Notes: generated by a model from the sequence alone, not told the origin. A DNA stretch of 64,000 bases from Polynucleobacter hallstattensis (GCF_018881835.1 NZ_JACVPO010000001.1:620001-684000), one strand, 5' to 3'; shown: positions 28,761-38,853, numbered from the stretch's first letter. A program made the numbers and translations.

Positions 28761-31727
28761 TTACTGACATGCTTCACATTCCTCAAATCCAGCATCGCCT
28801 GGGCGCATTGTGCAAGCAGGGCCATCTAACTCTTGGGCTGCTGACGCATCCGTACCATTCACACCGCCGCCACTAGATACCGCATTTAACTGGCCACTTG
28901 CAACCGTAGACTTCTCAACGTGCGTTGCAGCCATTGTGCGGAGGTAGTAGGTGGTCTTTAAACCACGCAACCATGCCAGCTTGTATGTGTCATCCAATTT
29001 CTTACCAGATGCGCCACCCATGTAAATATTGAGTGACTGCGCCTGGTCAATCCACTTCTGACGACGTGAGGCAGCTTCAACCAACCAACTCGGCTCTACT
29101 TCAAATGCGGTGGCATATAAGTCACGCAAATCTTGTGGAACACGATCAATCTTGGATAAGGTACCGTCAAAATACTTCAAATCCGCGATCATGACTTCAT
29201 CCCAAAGACCGCGATCTTTCAAATCACGGACTAAATACTCGTTTACTACGGTGAACTCACCTGAGAGGTTAGATTTCACAAACAAATTCTGGAATGTCGG
29301 CTCGATACAAGCTGATACCCCAATGATATTGGAAATGGTTGCAGTCGGTGCGATCGCAACGCAGTTTGAGTTGCGCATGCCGTGCTGCTTAATGCTGGCA
29401 CGCAAGCCATCCCAATTCATAGTGGAGGAACTATCTACCTCAAGGTACCCACCACGCTCTGCCGCCAACAATGCCACTGAGTCTTGTGGAAGAATGCCAC
29501 GATCCCACAATGAACCCTTATAGGTGCTGTAAACGCCACGCTCTTCAGCCAACTCATTCGATGCTTGATAGGCGTAATAGCAAACTGCTTCCATTGAAGA
29601 GTCAGCAAACTTCACTGCCTCATCACTAGCGTAAGGAATGCGTTGCATGTGCAGGCAATCCTGAAAGCCCATGATGCCCATACCCACTGGACGATGCTTC
29701 AAGTTGGAGTTACGAGCTTTAGCAACAGCGTAATAGTTGATGTCAATCACGTTATCCAACATCCGCATTGCAGTACGGATCGTTTTTTGGAGTTTCTCGT
29801 GATCCAACATCATTTTTCCAGATGCATCTGTAGTCATGTGGGCTGTCAAGTTCACAGAGCCCAGGTTACAAACTGCAATCTCACTCTCATTTGTGTTCAA
29901 AGTGATCTCAGTACACAAGTTAGAGGAGTGAACTACGCCAATGTGCTGTTGCGGGCTACGAATGTTGCAAGGATCTTTAAATGTGATCCATGGGTGGCCA
30001 GTTTCAAACAACATACCCAACATCTTGCGCCACAATTGCTGCGCAGGAATGCGACGGAATGGTTTCAATTCACCAGCGTCTGCTTTTTTCTCGTAAGCGA
30101 CGTAGGTCTCTTCAAAGGCTTTACCGAATTTGTCATGCAAGTCAGGTGTGCTTGAAGGTGAGAATAGTGTCCACTCACCACCTTCCATCACACGCTTCAT
30201 GAACAGATCAGGAATCCAGTTTGAGGTATTCATGTCATGCGTACGACGACGATCATCACCGGTATTCTTACGCAGCTCAAGGAACTCTTCAATATCTAAG
30301 TGCCATGTCTCTAAGTAAGCGCAAACTGCACCCTTACGCTTACCACCTTGGTTCACTGCAACCGCTGTATCGTTCACCACTTTTAAGAATGGCACAACAC
30401 CTTGTGACTTACCGTTAGTGCCCTTGATATGACTTCCTAAGGCGCGTACGTTTGTCCAGTCATTACCTAAGCCGCCAGCAAACTTTGACAAAAGTGCATT
30501 CTCTTTCAAAGCTTCATAGATCCCATCAAGATCATCATCCACTGTTGTTAGGTAGCAGCTGGATAACTGAGGACGTGTCGTCGCTGAGTTAAATAAGGTT
30601 GGCGTGCTAGACATGAAATCAAATGTAGAAAGGATTTCATAGAATTCGATTGCGCGACGCTCACGATCCAACTCATTCAAAGACAAGCCCATTGCAACGC
30701 GCATAAAGAATGCCTGCGGCATTTCAATACGGCGATCTTCAATGTGCAAGAAATAACGGTCATACAAAGTTTGCAAACCGAGGTAGTTGAACTGCAAGTC
30801 ACGACTTGCATTCAAAGCGGCAGCCAATCTTGGTAAATCAAACTCACGCATACGTGGGTCTAAGAGCTCAGCAGAAATACCTTCATTAATGTACTTGGCA
30901 AAATAGCTGCCGTACTCAGCTTGCATATCGCCTTGCAATACTTCGCGACCGAGGATTTCCTTACGAATCACGTGCATCAAAATGCGTGCGGTCACTTGAC
31001 TGTATGCAGGATCTTTTTCAATCAAGGTGCGTGATGCCAAAATTGCAGAGTCATACACTTGAGCCATTGGTACGCCATCGTACAAATTCTTAATGGTTTC
31101 AGTAATGATTGGGCTGGCATCAATGTTGTTGCCAAGGCCTTCACAGGCAGCCTCGATAATGGTGCGCAAGGCCGCCATATCTAATAGCTTCTCAACACCG
31201 TTATCTGACACCTTCAAACCTGGCTCAGTAGCTTGAGTTGACGCTTGCGTTTCTTGTGCAGTGGTTTGCTGAGCAGCACGCTCTTGATTACGCTTTTCAC
31301 GGTAAAGAACATATGCACGAGCAACGTTGTGCTCACCACTGCGCATCAACGCCAATTCCACTTGATCCTGAATATCCTCAATATGGAAAGTGCCGCCATT
31401 TGGACGGCTGCGCAATAAGGCGCGAACTACTGCGTGGGTTAGTTGCTCAACCTGCTCACGTACACGAGCAGAGGCTGCGCCCTGACCGCCGTTAACTGCT
31501 AAAAATGCTTTCGTAACCGCAATGGCGATTTTGGATGGCTCAAATGCCACCACTGAGCCATTTCGACGAATGATCTTGTAATCCGATAATTGAGTAGCTT
31601 GGCCGCCACCTATTCCGCCAGCTACAAAGCCAGCAGATGGGGCTTGATTCATCGATTCGGATGAGCTTATCCCTGGATTGTTTGTGCCAGCAGTCTGTCC
31701 CGCTGCCTGAGGGTTGGCGTATGTCAT
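28761..31727 (-). CDS. nrdA: Class Ia ribonucleotide reductase large (alpha) subunit
   Basis: Catalytic subunit for NDP reduction. The 988 aa protein has a Gly/Ser/Gln-rich leader (about 1-45), an N-terminal ATP-cone (about 50-145, YKIIRRNGSVVAFEPSKIAIAVTKAF), the barrel with SSCYLTTVDDDLDGIYE, NLCTEITLNTNESEIAVCNLGSVNL, and SCIEPTFQN-like sequence (SACIEPTFQNLFVKS). It ends CEACQ, with the mobile redox pair Cys984/Cys987 that thioredoxin or glutaredoxin reduces. A ribosome site AGGAAAAAT precedes the ATG. NrdR-like boxes lie upstream. Confidence 0.96.
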   Translation of the reverse strand: MTYANPQAAGQTAGTNNPGISSSESMNQAPSAGFVAGGIGGGQATQLSDYKIIRRNGSVVAFEPSKIAIAVTKAFLAVNGGQGAASARVREQVEQLTHAVVRALLRSRPNGGTFHIEDIQDQVELALMRSGEHNVARAYVLYREKRNQERAAQQTTAQETQASTQATEPGLKVSDNGVEKLLDMAALRTIIEAACEGLGNNIDASPIITETIKNLYDGVPMAQVYDSAILASRTLIEKDPAYSQVTARILMHVIRKEILGREVLQGDMQAEYGSYFAKYINEGISAELLDPRMREFDLPRLAAALNASRDLQFNYLGLQTLYDRYFLHIEDRRIEMPQAFFMRVAMGLSLNELDRERRAIEFYEILSTFDFMSSTPTLFNSATTRPQLSSCYLTTVDDDLDGIYEALKENALLSKFAGGLGNDWTNVRALGSHIKGTNGKSQGVVPFLKVVNDTAVAVNQGGKRKGAVCAYLETWHLDIEEFLELRKNTGDDRRRTHDMNTSNWIPDLFMKRVMEGGEWTLFSPSSTPDLHDKFGKAFEETYVAYEKKADAGELKPFRRIPAQQLWRKMLGMLFETGHPWITFKDPCNIRSPQQHIGVVHSSNLCTEITLNTNESEIAVCNLGSVNLTAHMTTDASGKMMLDHEKLQKTIRTAMRMLDNVIDINYYAVAKARNSNLKHRPVGMGIMGFQDCLHMQRIPYASDEAVKFADSSMEAVCYYAYQASNELAEERGVYSTYKGSLWDRGILPQDSVALLAAERGGYLEVDSSSTMNWDGLRASIKQHGMRNSNCVAIAPTATISNIIGVSACIEPTFQNLFVKSNLSGEFTVVNEYLVRDLKDRGLWDEVMIADLKYFDGTLSKIDRVPQDLRDLYATAFEVEPSWLVEAASRRQKWIDQAQSLNIYMGGASGKKLDDTYKLAWLRGLKTTYYLRTMAATHVEKSTVASGQLNAVSSGGGVNGTDASAAQELDGPACTMRPGDAGFEECEACQ

Positions 31728-31735
31728 ATTTTTCC

Positions 31736-31751
31736 TGCTTATATATAGTTA
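31736..31751. promoter_or_regulatory. Candidate NrdR box 2 (partial)
   Basis: The core TTATATATAG matches the centre and right half of the NrdR consensus acaCwAtATaTwGtgt, but the outer left bases do not. Its centre is 62 bases from the centre of box 1, about six helical turns. It lies just before the nrdA ribosome site. Confidence 0.45.
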
Positions 31752-31795
31752 TTTGGACAAAAATCTTTAAAAAACAATAGGGTATTGCTGTATTC

Positions 31796-31815
31796 AAACA
31801 CTACATCTAGTGTTT
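31796..31815. promoter_or_regulatory. Candidate NrdR box 1 upstream of nrdA
   Basis: A perfect 8+8 dyad AAACACTA-CATC-TAGTGTTT. The 16-base core from 31798 matches the NrdR consensus acaCwAtATaTwGtgt at all but two positions. NrdR represses ribonucleotide reductase genes when dATP is plentiful. The position about 70 bases before the nrdA start fits repression. Confidence 0.75.
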
Positions 31816-31834
31816 CGAAGTGCATTTGATACTA

Positions 31835-31863
31835 AGTATAGGGAAATATTCGGAAATTAGTAA
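31835..31863 (-). promoter_or_regulatory. Candidate nrdA promoter
   Basis: On the minus strand TTACTA (31858-31863) and TATACT (31835-31840) are separated by 17 bases. Transcription would start near 31828, so NrdR box 1 would lie just downstream of the start. The -35 element sits in the loop of the dyad at 31844-31883. Confidence 0.5.
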
Positions 31864-31883
31864 GTCATTTCTGACGAATATTT
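31844..31883. repeat. Interrupted dyad overlapping the nrdA promoter
   Basis: AAATATTCGGAAAT (31844-31857) is matched by ATTTC (31867-31871), a 3-base bulge and CGAATATTT (31875-31883), so 14 positions pair. It lies over the presumed -35 region and is distinct from the NrdR boxes. It could be an operator for another regulator or a cruciform-prone site. Confidence 0.55.
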
Positions 31884-31999
31884 ATAAGTATTTTTCCCTA
31901 TATTTTCAGTAAATAAGGGTTCATTTTGGTGCAGTTTTTGTAGCCCTTTTAGCTAAAGGGCAGAAAAGTGAGCGTGTACTCACATACTAATTTAGAGTC

Positions 32000-32815
32000 C
32001 TAACGCGGGTCTAAACCAAAGGGTAATTTTTCGGCAGGAATGTTGTTTTTACCCTGAAACTTTTTCCAATCAAATTGCATACCTGGATCGACTTTTCTGC
32101 CTGGGGCAATATCACTATGCCCAGCAAATTGAAGATTCGGATAAACAGAGTGCATTTGGGCGCTTAATTTAGCTAGGGCAGCATACTGAATATCCTCAAA
32201 GGGATGGTCGCCATCTCCCTCCAACTCAATACCAATCGAAAAATCATTGCACTTTTCTCGCCCCAAAAAAGATGAGGCGCCGGCATGCCAGGCTTTGCTT
32301 TGAGTGGATACAAACTGAAAGATCTCGCCACGACGAGAAATCAAAAAATGGCTAGATACCTTTTGATCAGCAATTTCTTCAAAATAGGGGTGCAAGGAAG
32401 AATCCAATTTGTTTTGAAAAAAATCTACGATAAATTGGGTGGAATTGCGAGCGACGAATTCTCCGGGCGGAAGGCTGATGTGATGAATCACTGCCAAATC
32501 CGGTACAAGACCCTCCGGTCGCATATCTTGGTTAGGTGAGATACGCCAAGCAGCCGAACCAAGCCAACCTTGGGCATCCAAGCTATCGAGATGCTCTTGC
32601 GAGCAATAGAAGCGCATCTCTCGCATGACTGCTTCAGATTTTGGAAGGTGCACAGAGCAATGGTGGCACTGGACAATCACTTCCGGCTCAACAGCTTTGC
32701 TTCGCTCAGCCTTTAACTTGGCAGCCTCATCCGTATTGAGCTTTACTTGTTTTTTTCCTTTTATCCAAAGGTACAAAGCGCCTGCACCAGCAAATAATAG
32801 AAGCCATTTAATCAA
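32000..32815 (-). CDS. Zinc-ribbon membrane protein fused to an AmpD-type N-acetylmuramyl-L-alanine amidase
   Basis: From a TTG at 32815 (5 bases after the upstream stop) the 271 aa protein has a membrane anchor (about 2-18), a PP0621-like zinc-ribbon (CHHC at 50-53 and YCSQEH at 70-75), and an amidase_2/AmpD domain (about 88-265). The domain has the zinc ligands His111 or His112, His233 in FAGHSDIAPGRKVDPG and Asp243. AmpD cleaves the peptide from anhydromuropeptides in cell-wall recycling. An ATG at 32866 in the same frame is possible, but it would overlap the upstream gene by about 45 bases. The fusion of anchor, zinc-ribbon and amidase is unusual: the PP0621-like part and AmpD are often separate neighbours. 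Confidence 0.85.
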   Translation of the reverse strand: MIKWLLLFAGAGALYLWIKGKKQVKLNTDEAAKLKAERSKAVEPEVIVQCHHCSVHLPKSEAVMREMRFYCSQEHLDSLDAQGWLGSAAWRISPNQDMRPEGLVPDLAVIHHISLPPGEFVARNSTQFIVDFFQNKLDSSLHPYFEEIADQKVSSHFLISRRGEIFQFVSTQSKAWHAGASSFLGREKCNDFSIGIELEGDGDHPFEDIQYAALAKLSAQMHSVYPNLQFAGHSDIAPGRKVDPGMQFDWKKFQGKNNIPAEKLPFGLDPR

Positions 32816-32819
32816 AGTG

Positions 32820-33668
32820 TCATGCTTTCTGAAGAACGACTTCCAACACAAAGCGACTGCCAACATAAGCAAGCAATAAAACAACGTAAGCACTCAAGAC
32901 CCAGCGAATTGCAGCCCAACCACGTAAACCAACCCACCAGCGGGCTATCAGCAAACCGGCAAACAAGATCCAGGAGATCATTGCAAAAATAGTTTTATGG
33001 TCAAACACGAATGGCTTGCCAAATAAAGCTTGTGAAAACAATAGGCCGGAGAAGACAGTCAGAGTTAAGAGTGCAAAACCAACATAGAGTAAATTAAATA
33101 GCAGGCCTTCCATGGTCATTAGTGGCGGCAAATCTTCCAACCAATGGGCTAGACGACCATTGGGAACAATCGCTAATTGACGATGCAAGGCGCGATCATA
33201 AACACTCATCAACATAGCCTGCATAGCTGCCAGACTTAATAAACCCACTGAAATAGTGGCCACAATAAAATGAGCCTTGAACCAGGGATCTGAAACAGCC
33301 GTTGGAGAAATTAATACCCCTGGGAAAAAGATCGGAAGCAAGGAGCTAAATAAAGCGAACAATATTGACATCCAAAGCAAGCTAGCGATTGGCAAAAACC
33401 AGGATTGAAACCAATAAAACGCCAATCCTACCCAGGCAATCAAGGATAAGTCTTGAGCAAACCCAAAGATAAAACCTTGAGATGTAAAGACAGAATCATG
33501 CAATTCAATTCCATGCAATATCAAAATCACGAAAATGCTAGCTTGTGTCAGCCAGCCAGAAATGACAAATTCATTACCCGACTTCGCTCTCCAGCTCAAA
33601 ATGAGCAATAAAAATAAATAGAGGGCTGGGGGAAGCCATCCCGATCCTAAGTAACCTAAAATATCCAT
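32820..33668 (-). CDS. CcsA/YpjD-like cytochrome c assembly family membrane protein
   Basis: The 282 aa protein has about eight membrane helices. It contains FIVATISVGLLSLAAMQAMLMSVYDRAL and PLMTMEGLLFNLLYVGF, where conserved His/Trp residues fit the cytochrome c assembly (HemX/CcsA/YpjD) family. Such proteins sit beside ffh in many proteobacteria and their exact role is poorly known; heme handling is likely. It is divergent from ffh with 20 bases between start codons and leads into the amidase gene. Confidence 0.85.
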   Translation of the reverse strand: MDILGYLGSGWLPPALYLFLLLILSWRAKSGNEFVISGWLTQASIFVILILHGIELHDSVFTSQGFIFGFAQDLSLIAWVGLAFYWFQSWFLPIASLLWMSILFALFSSLLPIFFPGVLISPTAVSDPWFKAHFIVATISVGLLSLAAMQAMLMSVYDRALHRQLAIVPNGRLAHWLEDLPPLMTMEGLLFNLLYVGFALLTLTVFSGLLFSQALFGKPFVFDHKTIFAMISWILFAGLLIARWWVGLRGWAAIRWVLSAYVVLLLAYVGSRFVLEVVLQKA

Positions 33669-33688
33669 CTAGAAAGTCTAATCGATAA

Positions 33689-35071
33689 ATGCTAGAGAAT
33701 CTCACCGATCGCCTATCTCGTGTTGTTAAAACAATGCGGGGCCAAGCTCGCCTGACCGAAGAGAATACTGCAGAAATGCTCCGGGAGATCCGCCTGGCCT
33801 TACTGGAGGCGGACGTTGCGCTTCCAGTCGTTAAATCCCTGCTAGAGCAAATTAAATTTAAAGCCCTTGGCGAGGAAGTGGTTGGAAGCCTCAGTCCAGG
33901 ACAAGCGCTGGTTGGTGTTGTTCAACGCGAACTGGCCCAGGTCATGCGAGGTGACGCTTCCCAAAGCGGTGAACTGAATCTAGCAACCCAACCACCAGCG
34001 GTAATCCTCATGGCTGGCTTGCAGGGCGCAGGGAAAACCACATCAGTTGGTAAATTAGCCAAGTTTCTGCAAGAAAAGAAGAAAAAGAAAGTGCTCACCG
34101 TTTCTTGTGACGTCTATCGTCCTGCAGCTATCGAGCAGCTAGAAACTGTCAGCAAACAAGTTGGCGCTGAATTTTTCCCCAGCAATATCAATCAAAAGCC
34201 AAGTGAAATTGCTGCTGCCGCTCTAGATTGGGCACGCCGCCATTATTTTGATGTGCTTCTAGTAGATACAGCCGGTCGTCTCGGTATTGATGAAGCGCTT
34301 ATGCAAGAAATCAAAACCTTGCATGCCAATCTCAATCCAATCGAAACACTGTTTGTGGTTGATGCCATGCTGGGTCAAGATGCCGTCAATACAGCTAAAG
34401 CTTTTCATGAAGCACTCCCACTCACCGGCGTAATCCTCACCAAGTTAGATGGTGATTCACGTGGTGGTGCAGCGCTTTCAGTGCGTCAGGTTACCGGCGT
34501 GCCACTCAAGTTCATTGGTGTTGCCGAAAAAATGGATGGTCTCGAGGCATTTGATGCCGAGAGAATGGCAAGTCGTATTTTGGGCATGGGCGATATTCTT
34601 GCCCTAGTTGAGCAAGCTCAGCAGAACGTCGATGTTGCCAAAGCTGAAAAGCTGGCGAGTAAGATTTCTAAAGGTGGATTTGATCTAGGTGACTTCCGAG
34701 ATCAACTCGCACAAATGCAACAAATGGGCGGTATGGCCAGCTTGATGGATAAGCTACCAAGTCATATGGCACAAGCAGCCTCCAAAACAAATATGGGTGC
34801 TGCTGACAAACAGACAAAGCGCATGCGCGGCATTATTGATAGCATGACACCTAAGGAACGCGCAAAACCTGAATTGCTAAAAGCAACTCGCAAGCGTCGT
34901 ATTGCTGCTGGTGCAGGCGTTGAGGTTCAAGAAGTCAATCGCCTATTAGCGCAGTTTGAGCAAATGCAAACCATGATGAAGCAGTTCAAGGGCGGCAAGA
35001 TGGCTCGCACCATGGCCTCCATGGCAGCCAAAGGAGCCGCCAAGGGCATTGGCGGACTCTTTAAAAAATAA
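33689..35071 (+). CDS. ffh: Signal recognition particle protein Ffh
   Basis: GTPase subunit of SRP, which carries nascent inner-membrane proteins to FtsY. The 460 aa protein has the N-domain (1-95), the G-domain with GLQGAGKTTSVGKL (110-123), DTAGRLGIDE, TKLDGDSRGG, and the Met-rich M-domain (about 300-440) that binds 4.5S RNA and signal peptides, with the conserved KPELLKATRKRRIAAGAG sequence. The start follows 20 bases after the divergent CcsA-like start. Confidence 0.97.
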   Translation: MLENLTDRLSRVVKTMRGQARLTEENTAEMLREIRLALLEADVALPVVKSLLEQIKFKALGEEVVGSLSPGQALVGVVQRELAQVMRGDASQSGELNLATQPPAVILMAGLQGAGKTTSVGKLAKFLQEKKKKKVLTVSCDVYRPAAIEQLETVSKQVGAEFFPSNINQKPSEIAAAALDWARRHYFDVLLVDTAGRLGIDEALMQEIKTLHANLNPIETLFVVDAMLGQDAVNTAKAFHEALPLTGVILTKLDGDSRGGAALSVRQVTGVPLKFIGVAEKMDGLEAFDAERMASRILGMGDILALVEQAQQNVDVAKAEKLASKISKGGFDLGDFRDQLAQMQQMGGMASLMDKLPSHMAQAASKTNMGAADKQTKRMRGIIDSMTPKERAKPELLKATRKRRIAAGAGVEVQEVNRLLAQFEQMQTMMKQFKGGKMARTMASMAAKGAAKGIGGLFKK

Positions 35072-35090
35072 TGGTTAAAAACTGTTTGGC

Positions 35091-36833
35091 TTAAGAAACG
35101 AGTTTCTTAGCAGCATCAACCGCAGCAATCACTTTTGTTTTAATTTCTGCCAGTGGGATATTTTCTGATTCAGCATCTGTACGACCTTTGAATTCGACTT
35201 GAGCATCTGCCAAACCGCGATCGCCAATCACGACACGGAACGGCACGCCAATTAACTCCCAGTCAGCAAACATCGCGCCCGGTCTCTCACCACGATCATC
35301 GAGCACAACATCTACTCCAGCAGCAATTAATTCATCATGCAATTGATCAGCAGCAGCTTTTACCGCCTCTGATTTATCGTAGCCCATTGGGCAGATTACC
35401 ACTTCAAATGGTGCCATCGAAATCGGCCAAACGATTCCTCGCTCATCATTGCCCTGCTCAATTGCAGCGCCTAATAAGCGAGTTACACCAATGCCATAAC
35501 AACCCATCACCATTGGCTGTGCTTTGCCTTGCTGATCTAAGTAAGTGCAGCTCATCGCTTCAGAGTAACGCGTACCCAATTGGAATACATGACCCACTTC
35601 AATGCCGCGGCAAATATCAACCACGCCTTTACCATCAGGGGAGGGATCTCCCGCTACAGCATTACGCAAATCCATCACCAAAGGCTCTGGCAAATCACGA
35701 CCCCAGTTCACCCCAGTCAAATGGTGTCCCGCATCGTTTGCGCCACAAACAAAATCAGACATATTAGCCACGGTACGATCTGCGACTACGGTTACATCAG
35801 CAGTAACTCCAACCGGACCTAAATAACCTGCTGGCGCATTACAGGCTTGCTTGATCTCAGCTTCACTGGCAAAGCGTGACTCCGTCATACCAGGAATCTT
35901 GCTCGCCTTGATTTCATTAAGCTCATGATCACCGCGCACTAGCACCATAAATAATTTTGCTGGACCTTCTTCTTGATCCGCAGCAAACAGCAAGGACTTC
36001 ACAGTTTGCTCTAGTGGCAAATTTAAAAACTTGGCAACCTCTGCACAGTTTGTTTGATTTGGTGTCGCAACTTTAGTCAGAGCATGAGTTGCAGCCCCAC
36101 GCACCCCAATTAATGAGACCGACTCAGCAGCTTCAAGATTAGCGGCGTAGTCGGAATTGGGGCAATACACAATGGCGTCTTCACCAGTATCGGCAATCAC
36201 ATGAAATTCTTGACTACCCGATCCACCAATAGCACCATTATCTGCTGTGACTGCACGGAACTTTAAACCCATGCGTTTGAAAATACGAGTGTAAGCATCA
36301 AACATGATTTGATAGGATTTCTTCAGGCCCTCAGTATCACGATCAAAAGAATAGGCATCTTTCATACTGAACTCACGTCCACGCATAATTCCAAAACGTG
36401 GGCGGCGCTCATCGCGGAATTTAGTCTGAATTTGATAAAAATTCACTGGGAGCTGCTTGTAGCTCTTGATTTCGTTACGCGCTAAATCCGTCACCACCTC
36501 TTCAGAGGTTGGCTGAATTAAAAAATCGCGATCATGACGATCTTTGATACGGAGTAATTCTGGCCCCATCTTTTCCCAGCGACCGGTCTCTTGCCATAAC
36601 TCTGCAGGTTGAATCATTGGCATGAGTAACTCAATGGCACCAGCGCGATTCATTTCTTCGCGAATAATATTTTCAACCTTGCGAATGGACTTCAAACCCA
36701 AGGGTAGATAGTTATAAATGCCTGCGCTGAGCTTACGTATTAAACCGGCGCGCACCATGAGTTTGTGCGATACCACCTCAGCGTCTGAAGGGGCTTCTTT
36801 AAGCGTGGCGAGAAATGATTGTGAAGCTTTCAT
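35091..36833 (-). CDS. proS: Prolyl-tRNA synthetase, bacterial type
   Basis: Class II synthetase that charges tRNA-Pro. The 580 aa length and order (catalytic core with [19 protein letters not shown] and [18 protein letters not shown], an inserted YbaK-like editing domain at about 225-400, and a C-terminal anticodon-binding domain) are the bacterial arrangement. The start ATG at 36833 lies within the promoter region of the divergent rppH gene. It converges with ffh. Confidence 0.97.
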   Translation of the reverse strand: MKASQSFLATLKEAPSDAEVVSHKLMVRAGLIRKLSAGIYNYLPLGLKSIRKVENIIREEMNRAGAIELLMPMIQPAELWQETGRWEKMGPELLRIKDRHDRDFLIQPTSEEVVTDLARNEIKSYKQLPVNFYQIQTKFRDERRPRFGIMRGREFSMKDAYSFDRDTEGLKKSYQIMFDAYTRIFKRMGLKFRAVTADNGAIGGSGSQEFHVIADTGEDAIVYCPNSDYAANLEAAESVSLIGVRGAATHALTKVATPNQTNCAEVAKFLNLPLEQTVKSLLFAADQEEGPAKLFMVLVRGDHELNEIKASKIPGMTESRFASEAEIKQACNAPAGYLGPVGVTADVTVVADRTVANMSDFVCGANDAGHHLTGVNWGRDLPEPLVMDLRNAVAGDPSPDGKGVVDICRGIEVGHVFQLGTRYSEAMSCTYLDQQGKAQPMVMGCYGIGVTRLLGAAIEQGNDERGIVWPISMAPFEVVICPMGYDKSEAVKAAADQLHDELIAAGVDVVLDDRGERPGAMFADWELIGVPFRVVIGDRGLADAQVEFKGRTDAESENIPLAEIKTKVIAAVDAAKKLVS

Positions 36834-36846
36834 GTATGGATATAAT
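36819..36846 (+). promoter_or_regulatory. Sigma70 promoter for rppH
   Basis: TTGTGA at 36819-36824 and a consensus TATAAT at 36841-36846, 16 bases apart, lie 38 bases ahead of the rppH ATG. The elements overlap the first codons of proS on the other strand, so the two genes may compete for polymerase. Confidence 0.65.
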
Positions 36847-36883
36847 CAAATCATTGATTTTAAAGGATTTGAGGCGCGATCTC

Positions 36884-37480
36884 ATGCTTGACCGTGAAGG
36901 GTATCGACCCAATGTCGGCATAGTCATCCTCAACGGCCATAACGAGGTTTTCTGGGGAAAACGCGTTGGGCAGCATTCGTGGCAGTTCCCGCAGGGTGGG
37001 ATTCAACATGGAGAGAGCCCAGAGCAGGCCATGTACCGCGAATTGCATGAGGAAGTTGGCTTGCTGCCAGAACATGTCCAAATTATTGGACGGACCAGGG
37101 ACTGGCTTCGTTATGACGTCCCGGAGGAATTCTTACGCCGCCAGCAAACCTCAAAAAATCATCGTGCTAGCTATCGCGGCCAAAAGCAAATCTGGTTCTT
37201 ACTTCGTTTAGTGGGCTCAGATAGCGATATTCACCTACGTGCTTCGGAGCATCCTGAGTTTGATGCTTGGCGCTGGGTTCCTTTTTGGATCCAACTCGAT
37301 TCAGTCATTGATTTCAAGCGCGAAGTCTATCAACTAGCCCTTTCTGAGCTTGCGCGCTATTTATCTCGTGGCATGCGAATGCAACAACTTGCCTGGGGAT
37401 CCCCGCTCGACCTATTTCAATCCCTCTACGGGAGTGAGGAAGATGAGCCCACAGAAACAAAACCTACCGATAAGCCATGA
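36884..37480 (+). CDS. rppH: RNA pyrophosphohydrolase
   Basis: Nudix enzyme that removes pyrophosphate from mRNA 5' ends and starts RNase E-dependent decay. The 198 aa protein starts [17 protein letters not shown], the usual RppH N-terminus, and has the Nudix box from Gly38 to about Leu60 ([20 protein letters not shown]). The sequence KQIWFLLRL and [10 protein letters not shown] are family traits. The frame is open upstream to 36815, but the 36884 ATG fits homologues and the promoter. Its end overlaps the next start (ATGA). Confidence 0.95.
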   Translation: MLDREGYRPNVGIVILNGHNEVFWGKRVGQHSWQFPQGGIQHGESPEQAMYRELHEEVGLLPEHVQIIGRTRDWLRYDVPEEFLRRQQTSKNHRASYRGQKQIWFLLRLVGSDSDIHLRASEHPEFDAWRWVPFWIQLDSVIDFKREVYQLALSELARYLSRGMRMQQLAWGSPLDLFQSLYGSEEDEPTETKPTDKP

Positions 37481-38046
37481 TGAAACTCTCTATTTGCAAT
37501 CTTCGACTTTCAATTCTTAGCTTAGCCATCAGTTTAGCCATAGCAGGATGTGCAGGAGATCCATTAGAAAGTGGTGTTGATCCATTTGCACCGATGGTTT
37601 TTAAAGAGGGTGCCACAGCAATGCCACTGAACCCCCCGAACAATAAGACCACTCAACCTTTTTACGTATCACAGCAGACCATTTTTAAGTTTGCAGTCGA
37701 TACCAACTCAATTTTGATTGGTAATGATGGCATCACTAGATACATCGTGATTCTGACTAGCCCCAATGGCAATAGCCAAGTTCAGTATGAAGGTATTCGC
37801 TGTGATTCGTTCCAATGGCGCCTATATGGAACATTTGAAAGTGGAGTTTGGAAGGAAAATCCACTCTCTAGCTGGCGAGGAATTCAGGATCATACCCCTA
37901 ATCGCTACCAAGCCGCTTTAGCTCAAGGTGCATTTTGTAACTTCAATTCCCAAGAGAAGAATATTAAAAATATTATTCAGTCACTGAACCCCAATGGATT
38001 TACCGGAGGGACTAAGCCCACCAATTCATTTGGCGTAATTAATTAG
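37477..38046 (+). CDS. CNP1-like lipoprotein
   Basis: The 189 aa product has a signal peptide with a lipobox LAIAGC (Cys25), so it is a predicted lipoprotein. The body ([60 protein letters not shown]) resembles the CNP1-like family found in betaproteobacteria beside rppH and proB. The function is unknown. It is coupled to rppH by a 4-base overlap and its 3' end overlaps proB by 8 bases on the other strand. Confidence 0.8.
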   Translation: MMKLSICNLRLSILSLAISLAIAGCAGDPLESGVDPFAPMVFKEGATAMPLNPPNNKTTQPFYVSQQTIFKFAVDTNSILIGNDGITRYIVILTSPNGNSQVQYEGIRCDSFQWRLYGTFESGVWKENPLSSWRGIQDHTPNRYQAALAQGAFCNFNSQEKNIKNIIQSLNPNGFTGGTKPTNSFGVIN

Positions 38047-38824
38047 CGGCAACCAAGCAAGTACCAATCTTTTCACCACGCATCAAGCGGGTAAGAACCT
38101 GGGGCTCGTGCCCAGAAGCAATGACGGTATCTGCACCTGTTAGAGCGGCAACCTTCGCAGCCAATACTTTGGTCAACATGCCGCCCTTACTTAACTGACT
38201 TGCAGCACCACCAGCCATTTTTTCTAAAGCAGGGTCACCTGCAATCGCATCACTCAAAAGAGTTGCGGAAGCATCTTGACGAGGATCGGCAGTATATAAG
38301 CCACCCTGATCAGTTAGGATTACCAATAAATCCGCATGAATGAGATTCGTTACCAAAGCAGCTAAGCTATCGTTATCGCCAAATTTAATTTCATCAGTAA
38401 CTACAGTATCGTTTTCGTTGATGATGGGAACAACACCGAGCTTGAGCAAGGTATCTAAAGTTGCCTTGGCATTCGCATTACGCTCAGCATCTGCCAAATC
38501 AGCATTAGTTAACAAGACCTGTGCGCTACGTAAATTAAAACGTGCAAAACAACTTTCGTATACCTGAACTAAACCCATCTGACCAACGGCAGCAGCAGCT
38601 TGCAGCTGATGAATTTCTGTTGGGCGCTTAGTCCAACCAAGACGCTGCATTCCTTCAGCAATCGCACCAGAACTGACCATCAACACCTCATGACCATCAG
38701 CTAATAAGGTGGCCATTTGCTCAGCCCACATAGCAATTGCAGCATGATCTAAGCCCTCACCATTATTAGTGACTAGGCTTGAGCCTACTTTCACGACGAT
38801 TCTTTTAGCTTTCTGAGTGTTCAT
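38039..38824 (-). CDS. proB: Glutamate 5-kinase without PUA domain
   Basis: First step of proline synthesis, making gamma-glutamyl phosphate. The 261 aa product is a complete amino-acid-kinase domain ([84 protein letters not shown]). It stops where the C-terminal PUA domain of the common 365-375 aa form would begin. No PUA-like sequence follows, because a convergent lipoprotein gene occupies the space. The ATG at 38824 is used. It follows obgE closely. Confidence 0.92.
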   Translation of the reverse strand: MNTQKAKRIVVKVGSSLVTNNGEGLDHAAIAMWAEQMATLLADGHEVLMVSSGAIAEGMQRLGWTKRPTEIHQLQAAAAVGQMGLVQVYESCFARFNLRSAQVLLTNADLADAERNANAKATLDTLLKLGVVPIINENDTVVTDEIKFGDNDSLAALVTNLIHADLLVILTDQGGLYTADPRQDASATLLSDAIAGDPALEKMAGGAASQLSKGGMLTKVLAAKVAALTGADTVIASGHEPQVLTRLMRGEKIGTCLVAAN

Positions 38825-38853
38825 AACCAATACGGATCTCAAATGACTACTGC

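Noticed and set aside
31943..31961. GCCCTTT/AAAGGGC hairpin as terminator for the amidase gene
   Set aside because: The stem is only 7 bp and neither strand has a T-run after it, so it cannot be called an intrinsic terminator with confidence.
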